47,102 nt of DNA from Blastococcus sp. TF02A-35 (lineage in GTDB: Bacteria > Actinomycetota > Actinomycetes > Mycobacteriales > Geodermatophilaceae), in contig NZ_SPQP01000029.1 of the NCBI RefSeq assembly GCF_004571075.1, forward strand, positions 1 to 47,102, written 5' to 3'. The position numbers and the translations under genes were made by a program. The stretch's first letter is position 1, and each line of letters opens with the position of its first letter. This document shows positions 32,538-40,274 of this stretch, piece by piece. The notes under the pieces are model-generated. The model saw nothing but the letters and a program-made list of their open reading frames with translations, had not been told where the DNA came from and ran no database searches.

Positions 32538-34606
32538 CCGTGCACCGCGACGCCTGGGGGGTGCCCACGGTCCGGGCCGGGTCGCTCGACGAGCTGGCCC
32601 GCGCCCAGGGCCGGGTCACCGCGGTCGACCGCGCCTGGCAGCTGGAGGCCGAGCGGTGGCGCAGCGAGGCGACGCTGGCGGCGCACGTCGGCGCCGCGGG
32701 CCTCGCGTGGGACACCTTCGCCGCCCGCGCCCGCCTCGACGACACCGCGCGCCGCTGCTACGCGGCACTGGACCCGGCGACGCGGCGGTGGGTCGGCTCC
32801 TACGTCGAGGGCGTGCGGGAGGGCATGGCCGAGGGCGTCGCGCGGTCGCCGGAGCTGCAGGCGCTCGGCGGCACCTCCGGCGAGTGGCAGCCGTGGACCC
32901 CGCTGGGCGTCTTCCTGGCCAACCACGTGCTCTTCGGAACGGTGGGCAGCAAGGTGTGGCGCGGCCACCTGCTGCGCTCCTTCGGGCCGGGCCTCGGGGC
33001 GGAGCTCGCCGTCGCGCTCGGCCTCGGGCCGCCGGAGGGCAGCAACGCCGTCGCCGTGACCGGGTCCCGGACGGCGTCGGGCCTCCCGCTGGTCGCCGGT
33101 GACCCGCACCGGGTGATCGAGCGGCCGGGCGTCTACCAGCAGGTGCACCTGGTCGCCGACGGCGTCGACGTCGTCGGCCTCGCCTTCCCCGGGGTCCCCG
33201 GCGTCGCGCACTTCGGGCACACCGGCACGGTCGCCTGGGCGGTCACCAACGCCATGGCCGACTACCAGGACCTCTACCGGGAGCGGCTCCGCCGCGACGG
33301 CGACGCCGTCCTGGCCCAGGGGCCCGACGGCTGGGAGCCGGCGGCGGTCTCCTCGGTGCGGCTGGAGGTGCGCGACGGCGAGCCGGTGACGGTGGAGCTG
33401 GTCGAGACCGCACGGGGCCCGGTCGTCGTGCCCACGTGGTCGGCGGACGAGGCGCTGTCGCTGCGGGCACCGAGCCGGGTCGACGCCGCCCTCGGGTTCG
33501 AGGCGCTGCCGCGGCTCCTTCGGGCGCGCACCGCCGGCGACGTCGAGGAGGCGCTGGCCTCCTGGGTCGAGCCGGTGAACGCGGTTCTGGTCGCCGACAC
33601 CGCCGGAGACGTCCGCCAGCTGGTGGCCGGCCGCGTCCCCTCCCGGGCGGCCGCGAACGGCTGGCACCCGGTCCCGGCCTGGGAGGCGGAGTCGGCGTGG
33701 CGGGGCACCCACCCGGGTCCGGCCGGGCAGCAGGTCACCGACGACGCCCCCTGGGACGGCGTGGCGGTGACCGCCAACGACCGGCGGCCCGACGTCGCGC
33801 CGTTCGGCACCGTCTTCGCCCCGCCGCACCGCGCGGCCCGGCTGCGCGCCCTGCTCGGCGACCGCACCGGGCTGACCGTCGACGACCTCGCGGCGGTGCT
33901 GGTCGACACGGCGGCGCCGCCGACCGGCGCCCGCGACCTGCTCGCCACGTGCGGCCGGCCCGAGGACGGGTCGCCCGCCGCCCGGCTGTTCGACCTGGTC
34001 GAGGCCTGGGACGGGCGGATGGCCGCCGACAGCCCGGGAGCCGGGGCCTACGCCGCCTGGCGCTCGGCGCTGGTCCACCGGCTGGCCGGCCTGCCGCTGC
34101 TCGCCCCGCTGCACCTGCCCGCCCGGGCGCCGGAGGTCCTGGCGCCGTGGTTGTCGCCGGTCGAGCGGATCGGGACGGCGCTCGAGCGCCTGCTGCGCGT
34201 GCTGCCGGGCCACGGCGTCGACGTGGTGCAGGTGGCCCGGGAGGCGCTCGCCGACGCCGCGTCGGCGCCGACCCCGGAGTGGGGCGCCACGCACCGGCTG
34301 CGGACCGTCCACTCCCTCGACGGCACGCCCTGGGAGGGCACCGTCGCCCGGCCCGCCGACGGGACGCCGCTGAGCGGTGACACCGACTGCGTGCTCGCGA
34401 CCGCGAGCCTGCCCGGCCTCACCGACCTGTCCTTCCGCGGCCCGGTCGCCCGCTACGTCTGGGACCTCGCCGACCGCGACGCCAGCCGCTGGGTGGTGCC
34501 GCTGGGCGCCGACGGGGTGCCGGGCCCGCACGCCGAGGACCAGGCACCGCTGTGGGCCCGTGGCGGCCTCGTCCCCGTCCCCGCAACCCCGGAGGAGCTC
34601 CCGTGA
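32534..34606 (+). CDS. desG: Penicillin acylase-family Ntn hydrolase in the des operon (DesG-like)
   Basis: This 690-residue protein is of the penicillin acylase family, whose members self-cleave into alpha and beta chains. The alpha part starts directly with RDAWGVPTVRA, and the cleavage/nucleophile site is PPEGSNAVAV with Ser170. Other family landmarks are LVAGDPHR, FGHTGTVAWAVTNAMADYQD and VTANDRRP. It has no signal peptide, unlike most penicillin acylases, and overlaps desD by 4 nt, so it should act in the cytoplasm. As I recall, some Streptomyces des clusters carry a similar desG next to a desH acyltransferase, proposed to supply or exchange unusual acyl groups. It could alternatively remove acyl groups. 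Confidence 0.85.
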   Translation: MTVHRDAWGVPTVRAGSLDELARAQGRVTAVDRAWQLEAERWRSEATLAAHVGAAGLAWDTFAARARLDDTARRCYAALDPATRRWVGSYVEGVREGMAEGVARSPELQALGGTSGEWQPWTPLGVFLANHVLFGTVGSKVWRGHLLRSFGPGLGAELAVALGLGPPEGSNAVAVTGSRTASGLPLVAGDPHRVIERPGVYQQVHLVADGVDVVGLAFPGVPGVAHFGHTGTVAWAVTNAMADYQDLYRERLRRDGDAVLAQGPDGWEPAAVSSVRLEVRDGEPVTVELVETARGPVVVPTWSADEALSLRAPSRVDAALGFEALPRLLRARTAGDVEEALASWVEPVNAVLVADTAGDVRQLVAGRVPSRAAANGWHPVPAWEAESAWRGTHPGPAGQQVTDDAPWDGVAVTANDRRPDVAPFGTVFAPPHRAARLRALLGDRTGLTVDDLAAVLVDTAAPPTGARDLLATCGRPEDGSPAARLFDLVEAWDGRMAADSPGAGAYAAWRSALVHRLAGLPLLAPLHLPARAPEVLAPWLSPVERIGTALERLLRVLPGHGVDVVQVAREALADAASAPTPEWGATHRLRTVHSLDGTPWEGTVARPADGTPLSGDTDCVLATASLPGLTDLSFRGPVARYVWDLADRDASRWVVPLGADGVPGPHAEDQAPLWARGGLVPVPATPEELP

Positions 34607-35181
34607 CCGATGCCCGCCTCGTCGAGGGCACCCGCCCGTTCGGGGACGGCCGCACGCTCGGCGTGCGCCTGCTGGACCTTGACCGCGACGCCCCGCTGGT
34701 GCATTCGTGGGTGCGCGAGGAGCGGGCGCGGTTCTGGGGCATGACCGACCACACCGAGGAGCAGGTGCGGGAGATCTACGGGTTCGTCGACTCCCTCTCC
34801 ACCCACCACGCCTACCTGCTCTCGCTGGACGGCGTGCCGGTGGCGCTGCTGCAGACCTACGAGCCGGCCGAGGACCCGGTCGCGGAGGCCTACCCCGCGC
34901 AGCCCGGCGACCTGGGCATCCACCTGCTCCTGGCTCCCGCGTCGAGCCACGAGCCGGGGTTCACCCCGCGGCTGATCGGCGCTCTCGGGCCGGTGCTGCT
35001 CGGCAACCCGGACGTGCAGCGGATCGTCGTCGAGCCGGACGCGGGCAACGAGCGGGCGCTGGGTCTGCTGGCGCGGCTCGGCTGCGAGCTGGGACCGGAG
35101 ATCGACCTGCCGGAGAAGCGCGCCCAGCTGGCCTTCCTGCCCCGTGCGGCGCTCGAGCGGCTGACCGCCGCGCACGCCTGA
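34603..35181 (+). CDS. desH: Second siderophore-type GNAT acyltransferase (DesH-like)
   Basis: This 192-residue GNAT protein is paralogous to DesC. It shares the order FWGMTDHTEEQVREIYGFV, HHAYLLSLDGVPVALLQTYEP, GDLGIHLLLAP and RIVVEPDAGNERALGLLARLG with DesC, and keeps the FWGM motif seen in AlcB/RhbD-type hydroxylamine acyltransferases, where DesC has YWLM. It likely uses another acyl-CoA or acts with the DesG-like acylase. It overlaps the acylase gene by GTGA, after a GGAGGAG ribosome site inside that gene, and is the last large gene of the operon. Confidence 0.86.
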   Translation: MTDARLVEGTRPFGDGRTLGVRLLDLDRDAPLVHSWVREERARFWGMTDHTEEQVREIYGFVDSLSTHHAYLLSLDGVPVALLQTYEPAEDPVAEAYPAQPGDLGIHLLLAPASSHEPGFTPRLIGALGPVLLGNPDVQRIVVEPDAGNERALGLLARLGCELGPEIDLPEKRAQLAFLPRAALERLTAAHA

Positions 35182-35212
35182 CGGGGCCGGTGTCGACGGC
35201 CGGAACTCGACG

Positions 35213-35404
35213 ATGGCCGACAGCAGCACCGCTTCCTCGGAGAACGCGACGCCGGTCGCATCTCCGGACGAGCCCGCCCACTTCACCGTCCGCAACGGGG
35301 CCGACGGCGACCATAAGAAGGTCACGCTTCTTCTGTGGCCGGACGGCCGCGTCACCTGGGAGGACCTCCGCCGCGACGAGATCAGGGACCCTGACGACTA
35401 CTGA
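35213..35404 (+). CDS. Small hypothetical protein (63 aa) after the des operon
   Basis: This 63-codon frame starts at ATG 35213, 31 nt after desH. It encodes a disordered Ser/Ala/Glu N terminus and then FTVRNGADGDHKKVTLLLWPDGRVTWEDLRRDEI, which looks like one beta hairpin plus a helix. I recognise no family. Its codon use is less GC-biased than the des genes in the N-terminal part. It is followed 18 nt later by a strong hairpin, consistent with it being the last gene of the transcript. Confidence 0.55.
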   Translation: MADSSTASSENATPVASPDEPAHFTVRNGADGDHKKVTLLLWPDGRVTWEDLRRDEIRDPDDY

Positions 35405-35422
35405 CCCACCACGTACGCCGCT

Positions 35423-35452
35423 GAACGAGGTCCCCATCCGGGGGCCTCGTTC
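35423..35452 (+). terminator. Strong hairpin ending the des operon
   Basis: GAACGAGG (35423-35430) pairs with CCTCGTTC (35445-35452) and CCCC pairs with GGGG inside, with a short ATCC-containing loop. No long T-run follows (TTCGACGTTG lies at the 3' edge), as is common in this GC range. Confidence 0.65.
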
Positions 35453-35591
35453 GACGTTGAGGCATCCCGAGTCACACGTGCCCGCCCGCGCGGCCGCTGG
35501 CACCGGATCTCCACCAGGAGCGAGACAAGCCGCGACCTGTGGACAGCGTCCTGAGCTGGGGATTCATGATGCATCCGGCACTCGTGGCCGG

Positions 35592-35597
35592 TAGGAT
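35592..35597 (+). promoter_or_regulatory. -10 TAGGAT for leaderless HNH copy 2
   Basis: TAGGAT is followed by 6 nt (TCGTAC) and ATG at 35604, exactly as at HNH copy 1. The upstream sequence also shares GCTGAG/CTGAGCTG-G-GATTC-like patches with copy 1. Confidence 0.6.
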
Positions 35598-35603
35598 TCG
35601 TAC

Positions 35604-36848
35604 ATGCGTTCGACTGGTTCAGCGGCTCTGGGGGCGGCTCTCGACGAGCTGTCCGCCGAGCGGCTGGACGGGGCGTTCGGGCCGGCCCTGCTGGAGCGGC
35701 TCGGTGGTCTGCTGGTGCTGAAGAACCGGCTGGACGCCGAGGTGGCGCGCACGGTGCGGCAGTGCGAGCTGGCCGATGCCGCGGAGGTCGACGGCAATGC
35801 CTCGATGCAGTCCTGGCTGCGTGGGCACGCCCGGTTCTCCGCCTCTGCTGCGAACGCGCTGGTCCGCACCGGGCGGGCCCTGGAGCAGCTGCCGGTCCTC
35901 GCCGGAGCGGCCGCCGCCGGGGAGGTGAGCACGGAGGCGGTCGGCGCCATCGCACCGGTGGCCGACGCGAGGAACGTGACCGCCGCCCACGAGCAGGGCG
36001 TGGACATGGCCGACATCGACGAGCTGCTCACCGACGTCGCGCGCACCCAGTTCCACCCGCACCTACGCCGGGCGGTCGCGCACTACCTCGCCCGCCTGGA
36101 CCCCGACGGTGCCGAGCCCGACCCCACCGACCAGCGGACGCTGACCCTGTCGAAGCACTCCGACGGCACCCTGTCCTTCCGGGGCGAGCTCGACGCCGTG
36201 GGTGGGGAGAAGCTCCAAGCCGCGATCGAGTCGATCCTGCAGGCCTCCCGCCCCGCCGGGGACACGAGAACCCGCGCCCAGCAGCAGGCCGACGCGCTCG
36301 TGCAGCTGTGCGACAACGCCCTCGCCGCCGGCCATCTGCCGGTCCTGCGCACCTCCAAGCCGCACGCCGTGGTCACCATCCCCATCGGAGACCTGGTCGA
36401 CCCCGGCACCGGGCAGGGCGCCGCGACCCTCGGGTTCGGGGCCACCATCTCCGCCGCCCGCGCCCGCTGGCTGGCCTGCGACAGCACCGTCACCCGCATC
36501 GTGATCGGCCCCGAGGGCCAGCCCCTCGACCTCGGCCGCTCCCACCGCGTCGTCCCCCACCACCTGCGCCGCGCCGTCGAGGCCCGGGACGGCGGCTGCG
36601 TCTTCGCCGGCTGCGACGCCCCCAGCCACTGGTGCGACGTCCACCACCTCCTCCACTGGGCCGACGGCGGAGACACCTCGCTGGAGAACTCAGGACTGCT
36701 CTGCGAACGCCACCACACCAAGGTCCACCACGGCTTCCGGGTGGCACGACAACCCGACGGCCGATGGCGCACCTACCGGCCCGACGGCACCGAAGTCCTC
36801 GTCCTCCCCCGCCCCACCGACGAACAGGTGACCACCCGCGCGGGCTGA
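35604..36848 (+). CDS. DUF222 / HNH endonuclease domain protein (13E12-repeat type), copy 2
   Basis: This 414-residue protein has the same length, domain order and orientation as the gene at 16150-17394. It has the DUF222 helical region, then CVFAGCDAPSHWCDVHH and HWADGGDTSLENSGLLCERHH. Differences cluster in residues 1-140 and around 195, while the C-terminal 210 residues are nearly the same. Long identical DNA blocks (for example 35739-35797) suggest recent duplication or gene conversion. Function is unknown. It is preceded by the des operon terminator and followed 55 nt later by an MFS gene. Confidence 0.9.
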   Translation: MRSTGSAALGAALDELSAERLDGAFGPALLERLGGLLVLKNRLDAEVARTVRQCELADAAEVDGNASMQSWLRGHARFSASAANALVRTGRALEQLPVLAGAAAAGEVSTEAVGAIAPVADARNVTAAHEQGVDMADIDELLTDVARTQFHPHLRRAVAHYLARLDPDGAEPDPTDQRTLTLSKHSDGTLSFRGELDAVGGEKLQAAIESILQASRPAGDTRTRAQQQADALVQLCDNALAAGHLPVLRTSKPHAVVTIPIGDLVDPGTGQGAATLGFGATISAARARWLACDSTVTRIVIGPEGQPLDLGRSHRVVPHHLRRAVEARDGGCVFAGCDAPSHWCDVHHLLHWADGGDTSLENSGLLCERHHTKVHHGFRVARQPDGRWRTYRPDGTEVLVLPRPTDEQVTTRAG

Positions 36849-36903
36849 CACGCCCGACCCGGGAATGCCCGGTCGCCGGCGACCCTTGCGAGGAGTCGTG
36901 CCC

Positions 36904-38052
36904 GTGCCGACCCTCTCCAGGACCCCAGCCTTCTGGACGGCGGCCGGCCTGCTGCTGCTCGTCCTCGCCGCCTCCGGCGTCCCGACCCCGCTGTACCGCG
37001 TCTACCAGGAGCAGTTCGGCTTCGGCCCCGGGATGCTCACGACGGTCTTCGGCATCTACGCCATGGCACTGCTCGCCGCCCTCCTGGTCGTCGGCGGGCT
37101 GTCCGACCACGTAGGCCGCCGGCCCGTGCTCGCCGGAGGGCTGCTCCTGCAGGCGGTCGCGATGGTCGCCCTCACCGGCACGCTCGGTGCCGCCCTGCTC
37201 GACACCCAGCGCCCCGACAAGCCGCTCGGCCCGCTGGTCAACAGCGCCGCCCCCGGGTTCGGCCTCTCCCTCGGCGTGGTCGGCGCCGGCATGGTCGTCG
37301 AGTTCGTCGCCACCCCCACCCGCTGGGTCTTCGCCGTCCTCGCCGTGGCCCTGGTGCTCGCCGCCGCCACGGTGCGACTGCTCCCGGAGACCTCGCCGCG
37401 GGCACCCGGCGCGCTGACCTCGCTGCGCCCCACCGTCCGCGTGCCCCGCTCCCAGCGCCCGGCCTTCCTCGCCGTGCTGCCCGTGATCGTCGCCGCCTGG
37501 GCGCTCGGCGGGCTCTACCTCTCCCTCGGCCCGTCGCTGGCCGCGTCGGTCTTCGGCATCGAGGACCACCTCGTCGGCAGCCTCCTCGTGCTCGCCATGC
37601 AGGGCTCGGCCGCGGTGGGCGCCGTGCTCGGCCGCAACCTCCCGCACGAGCGGGCGATGGTCGCCGGCGCCTCGGTCTTCGCCGTCGGCGTCACCGGCAC
37701 CATCGCCGCGCTGCTCACCGTGCAGACCGTGGTCATGTTCGGCTCCGCCGTCGTCTCCGGGCTCGGCTTCGGGCTGGCCTTCCTCGGCGCGGTCGCGACC
37801 GCCAGCGCGGGCGTCGCCCCGGCGGACCGGGCCGGCCTGATGTCCAGCGTCTTCGTCGTCGGCTACCTGAGCTTCAGCCTCCCGGCGATCGTCGCGGGCG
37901 CCGTCACGGGCGCGGTCGGCCTGGAGACCGTCGCCGAGATCTACGCGGCCGTGCTGGTCGTGCTCGCCCTCACCGCGGTGGCCGGCGTGCGCCTCCGCCG
38001 CCGCGCGCGCCCGGTCGCCGAGCCGGAGGACGCCGGCGCGCTCGCCGCCTGA
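36904..38052 (+). CDS. MFS transporter apparently lacking part of TM3-TM4
   Basis: This 382-residue major facilitator has motif A (GGLSDHVGRRPVL) after TM2 and a normal C-terminal six-helix half. In the N-terminal half, TM3 (LAGGLLLQAVAMVAL) runs directly into TGTLGAALLDTQRPDKPLG, the end of TM4 in relatives, without the usual loop and the ARVLQG-type start of TM4. About 25-30 residues seem missing in frame, leaving about 11 helices. It may be a decayed or altered transporter. GTG 36904 lies 8 nt after GGAG; GTG 36898 and ATG 36865 are alternatives. Its stop is 6 nt from that of the convergent FBP gene. Confidence 0.75.
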   Translation: MPTLSRTPAFWTAAGLLLLVLAASGVPTPLYRVYQEQFGFGPGMLTTVFGIYAMALLAALLVVGGLSDHVGRRPVLAGGLLLQAVAMVALTGTLGAALLDTQRPDKPLGPLVNSAAPGFGLSLGVVGAGMVVEFVATPTRWVFAVLAVALVLAAATVRLLPETSPRAPGALTSLRPTVRVPRSQRPAFLAVLPVIVAAWALGGLYLSLGPSLAASVFGIEDHLVGSLLVLAMQGSAAVGAVLGRNLPHERAMVAGASVFAVGVTGTIAALLTVQTVVMFGSAVVSGLGFGLAFLGAVATASAGVAPADRAGLMSSVFVVGYLSFSLPAIVAGAVTGAVGLETVAEIYAAVLVVLALTAVAGVRLRRRARPVAEPEDAGALAA

Positions 38053-38058
38053 CCCGGC

Positions 38059-38553
38059 TCAGGGCCGCTCCACCGCGTCCGCGAACGCGTGCACGCGCTC
38101 GCGGAGCTCCGCCCGGCGCTCCTGCGCGACCTCGTCGGGGTCCCGCTCGCGCAGCCACGGCGGGATCTCCGTCCCGGCCCGCACCGCGCAGGCCAGGTCG
38201 GCGCACATGTAGGTGCCCACGGTGTTGCCGTTGCGCCCCGCGGCGCCGGTGCGCCGGGCGGTGAACAGCGAGATCGCGTCCCCGGACTGCGCGGTGTGGC
38301 ACAGCAGGCACATCGCCGGTGTCCGGCTGGACATCCGCGACTCGGCCGCGCGCAGCGCGACCCCTACGGGGCCGCCGTCCCGCTCGAGGACGAGGTAGCC
38401 GCGCAGCGGCGCCTTGGGGTCGCGCCAGCCCAGCAGCTCCAGCTCGGCCCACGGCGTGTCGGCGAAGTCGCGGGGCAGGGCGAGCCCGGAGGCCTCCCCG
38501 CGGGAGCAGTTCACGAAGGACCGGCGCAGCTGCTGCTCGGTCAGGGGTTCCAC
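38059..38553 (-). CDS. FBP-domain (FusB-like) treble-clef zinc finger protein
   Basis: This 164-residue protein matches the actinobacterial FBP domain: an N-terminal helical part (LTEQQLRRSFVNCSRGEA) and a C-terminal treble-clef zinc finger with MCLLCHTAQSGD and TYMCADLACAVRAG as the two Cys pairs. The same fold in FusB/FusC binds elongation factor G and rescues it from fusidic acid. A translation-factor-binding role is therefore possible here but not shown. GTG 38553 follows GAGGAG at about 9 nt. It is divergent from the DUF4178 operon. Confidence 0.83.
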   Translation of the reverse strand: MEPLTEQQLRRSFVNCSRGEASGLALPRDFADTPWAELELLGWRDPKAPLRGYLVLERDGGPVGVALRAAESRMSSRTPAMCLLCHTAQSGDAISLFTARRTGAAGRNGNTVGTYMCADLACAVRAGTEIPPWLRERDPDEVAQERRAELRERVHAFADAVERP

Positions 38554-38661
38554 GGTGCTCGTGCTCCTCGGGTGGTGCGGTCGTCCGCCGGGCATGGTGC
38601 CCCAGGATCCTGAGTGCGGCGAACCATTTCCGGCCGCCTCCGCAGCGGCCCGGTCGCACGA

Positions 38662-38667
38662 TAGGTT
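38662..38667 (+). promoter_or_regulatory. Candidate -10 (TAGGTT) of the DUF4178-aminopropyltransferase operon
   Basis: TAGGTT lies 36 nt before the ATG at 38704, so this operon would have a short leader with a GGAGG ribosome site (38692-38696), unlike the leaderless genes elsewhere. No clear -35 is seen. Confidence 0.35.
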
Positions 38668-38703
38668 CGACCCGGCCCGTCCCCGACCGCCGGAGGCCGC
38701 TCG

Positions 38704-39321
38704 ATGTCCGACGTGCTCCTCGTCCTGCTGATCGTGGTCCTGGTGGCCCTGGCTGTCCTCGCCGCGGTCATCCTCGTCCTCCGCCGGCGCAACCTCGCCG
38801 CGGCCGCCGGGCCCCGCCGCCGCGTCGACCCGCTCGCCGACGAGCCGGACGTCTACGACCCGCACAAGATCGGCGTCGGCGACGTGATCACCTACGCCGG
38901 GATCGACCACGTCGTCCGCGGCACGATCGTCCTGGAGGAGGGCGGCATGACCTGGAAGGAGCACCTGCTCGACGGGTCCACCGGCCGCCGCTGGCTCACC
39001 GTCGAGGACGACGAGGGCGACCTGGAGATGACCCTCTGGATGCGCCGCGAGGGCACCAACCTCGAGCCCGGCGGCGACGTGGTCCTCGACGACCGCGTGC
39101 ACCGGCAGATCGAGCGCGGCCGCGCGAGCTACACCGCCGAGGGCACCACCGGCACGCCGCCCACCGGCACCGTCGACTACGCCGACTACGCGACGGCGGA
39201 CAAGACCGGGCTGCTGGCCTTCGAGCGCTGGGCGCCGACCCAGTCGTGGGAGGTCTCCACCGGCCGCGCCGTCAGCCGCGGCGAGCTCACCGTCTACCAC
39301 CGCACCGCCGAGACGCCGTGA
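38704..39321 (+). CDS. DUF4178 domain-containing membrane-anchored protein
   Basis: This 205-residue protein has one N-terminal TM helix (about 3-28) followed by Arg residues and a cytoplasmic beta-rich DUF4178 domain: IGVGDVITYAGIDHVVRGTI, WKEHLLDG, WLTVEDDEGDLEMTLW and a C-terminal WEVSTGRAVSRGELTVYHR. Function is unknown. It heads a five-gene operon ending in a membrane-anchored aminopropyltransferase; its stop overlaps the next start by GTGA. DUF4178, DUF350 and spermidine-synthase-like genes recur together in many bacteria, which suggests one membrane-associated pathway. Confidence 0.85.
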   Translation: MSDVLLVLLIVVLVALAVLAAVILVLRRRNLAAAAGPRRRVDPLADEPDVYDPHKIGVGDVITYAGIDHVVRGTIVLEEGGMTWKEHLLDGSTGRRWLTVEDDEGDLEMTLWMRREGTNLEPGGDVVLDDRVHRQIERGRASYTAEGTTGTPPTGTVDYADYATADKTGLLAFERWAPTQSWEVSTGRAVSRGELTVYHRTAETP

Positions 39322-39827
39322 CCCTGCACCTGCTGACCGTGGAACCCCGCGACGTCGCCGCCGCCGCCCTCGGGCTGCTCCTCGACCGGCCGGCGCCGGC
39401 GGCCCTGGCCGAGCTGCGGCTCAGCCACGACGCCGGCGGCGAGATCGTCCTCGGCGTCCTCGGCGCCTCCCACGTCGTCACCGCCGTCGCCGGCGGGCGG
39501 CGGCTCACCGAGGAGATCTCCTGCGACGCCGTGGGAGCCGGCGGCGAGCCGCTCCCCCGCCACCGGCGGTCCGCCGGCTACGAGCTCAGCTCCGCCGTCA
39601 CCCGCACCACCCGCGCCGAGCTGGACGCCACCGCCGACCGGCTCCGGGCCCGGGCCGCGACGGAGCCGGGCTGGCTGCTCGGCGCCTTCCCCGGCGGCGT
39701 GGGCGCGCTGACCGCGCTCACCGCCCGGCCCCTGGCCGCGGGCGGCTGGACGTGGGACACCTGGCACCTCTACCCCGACGGCGACACCGGCGAGGTCGTC
39801 ACGACCAGCAGCAGGTGGGCCCCGTGA
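39318..39827 (+). CDS. DUF2617 family protein
   Basis: This 169-residue soluble protein is of the DUF2617 type: short strands with AELRLSHDAGGEIVLGVLGASHVV, then EEISCDAVGAGGEPLP and a C-terminal GWTWDTWHLYPDGDTGEVVTT. The last segment recalls the W/H-rich end of this family. No catalytic motif is evident. It is translationally coupled on both sides (GTGA overlaps with the DUF4178 gene and with the lipoprotein gene). Confidence 0.8.
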   Translation: MTLHLLTVEPRDVAAAALGLLLDRPAPAALAELRLSHDAGGEIVLGVLGASHVVTAVAGGRRLTEEISCDAVGAGGEPLPRHRRSAGYELSSAVTRTTRAELDATADRLRARAATEPGWLLGAFPGGVGALTALTARPLAAGGWTWDTWHLYPDGDTGEVVTTSSRWAP

Positions 39828-40231
39828 GCGCCGCCCGCCGCGTCGCCGCCCTCGCCGTGGCCGCCGTCGTCCTGCTCACCGGGTGCGGCAGCGGCACCCA
39901 GGTCCGGGACTTCCTCGAGGACACCTACCGGCAGACCTCCTCGGACGGCGACACCGCCACCTACTCCTCGCCCGACCCGGTCGGCACCACCACGGCCGCC
40001 ATCGCCGACGCCGTGCGCCCCGCCGAGCGGCAGGCCGACGGCGGCAACGAGTACCTCCGCTACGACGACGACATCGTCATCGTCAGCCCGGCCACCGACG
40101 GCAGCACCGTGCGGGTGGAGGACCTCGACGGCCGGTACCGCGGCGGCTTCTTCGCCTTCCTCGGCCCGGGCTTCCGCCCCGGCTCGCCGGCCGGTGCCGG
40201 CGGCGACGGCGGCCCGGGCGACGGCAAGTGA
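39824..40231 (+). CDS. DUF4247 lipoprotein
   Basis: This 135-residue protein has a short signal peptide and a lipobox (LLTGCGS), so it should be a lipoprotein on the outer face of the membrane. The mature part has the DUF4247-like helix VRDFLEDTYRQTSS, YLRYDDDIVIVSPA and RYRGGFFAFLGPGFRPG, and ends in a Gly/Asp-rich tail. Function is unknown. It is coupled to DUF2617 by a GTGA overlap and followed by DUF350 after 43 nt. Confidence 0.83.
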   Translation: MSAARRVAALAVAAVVLLTGCGSGTQVRDFLEDTYRQTSSDGDTATYSSPDPVGTTTAAIADAVRPAERQADGGNEYLRYDDDIVIVSPATDGSTVRVEDLDGRYRGGFFAFLGPGFRPGSPAGAGGDGGPGDGK

Positions 40232-40274
40232 CCCACCCGACCCCCTCCCCCCAGATGCCAGGAGAGACCCCGAC

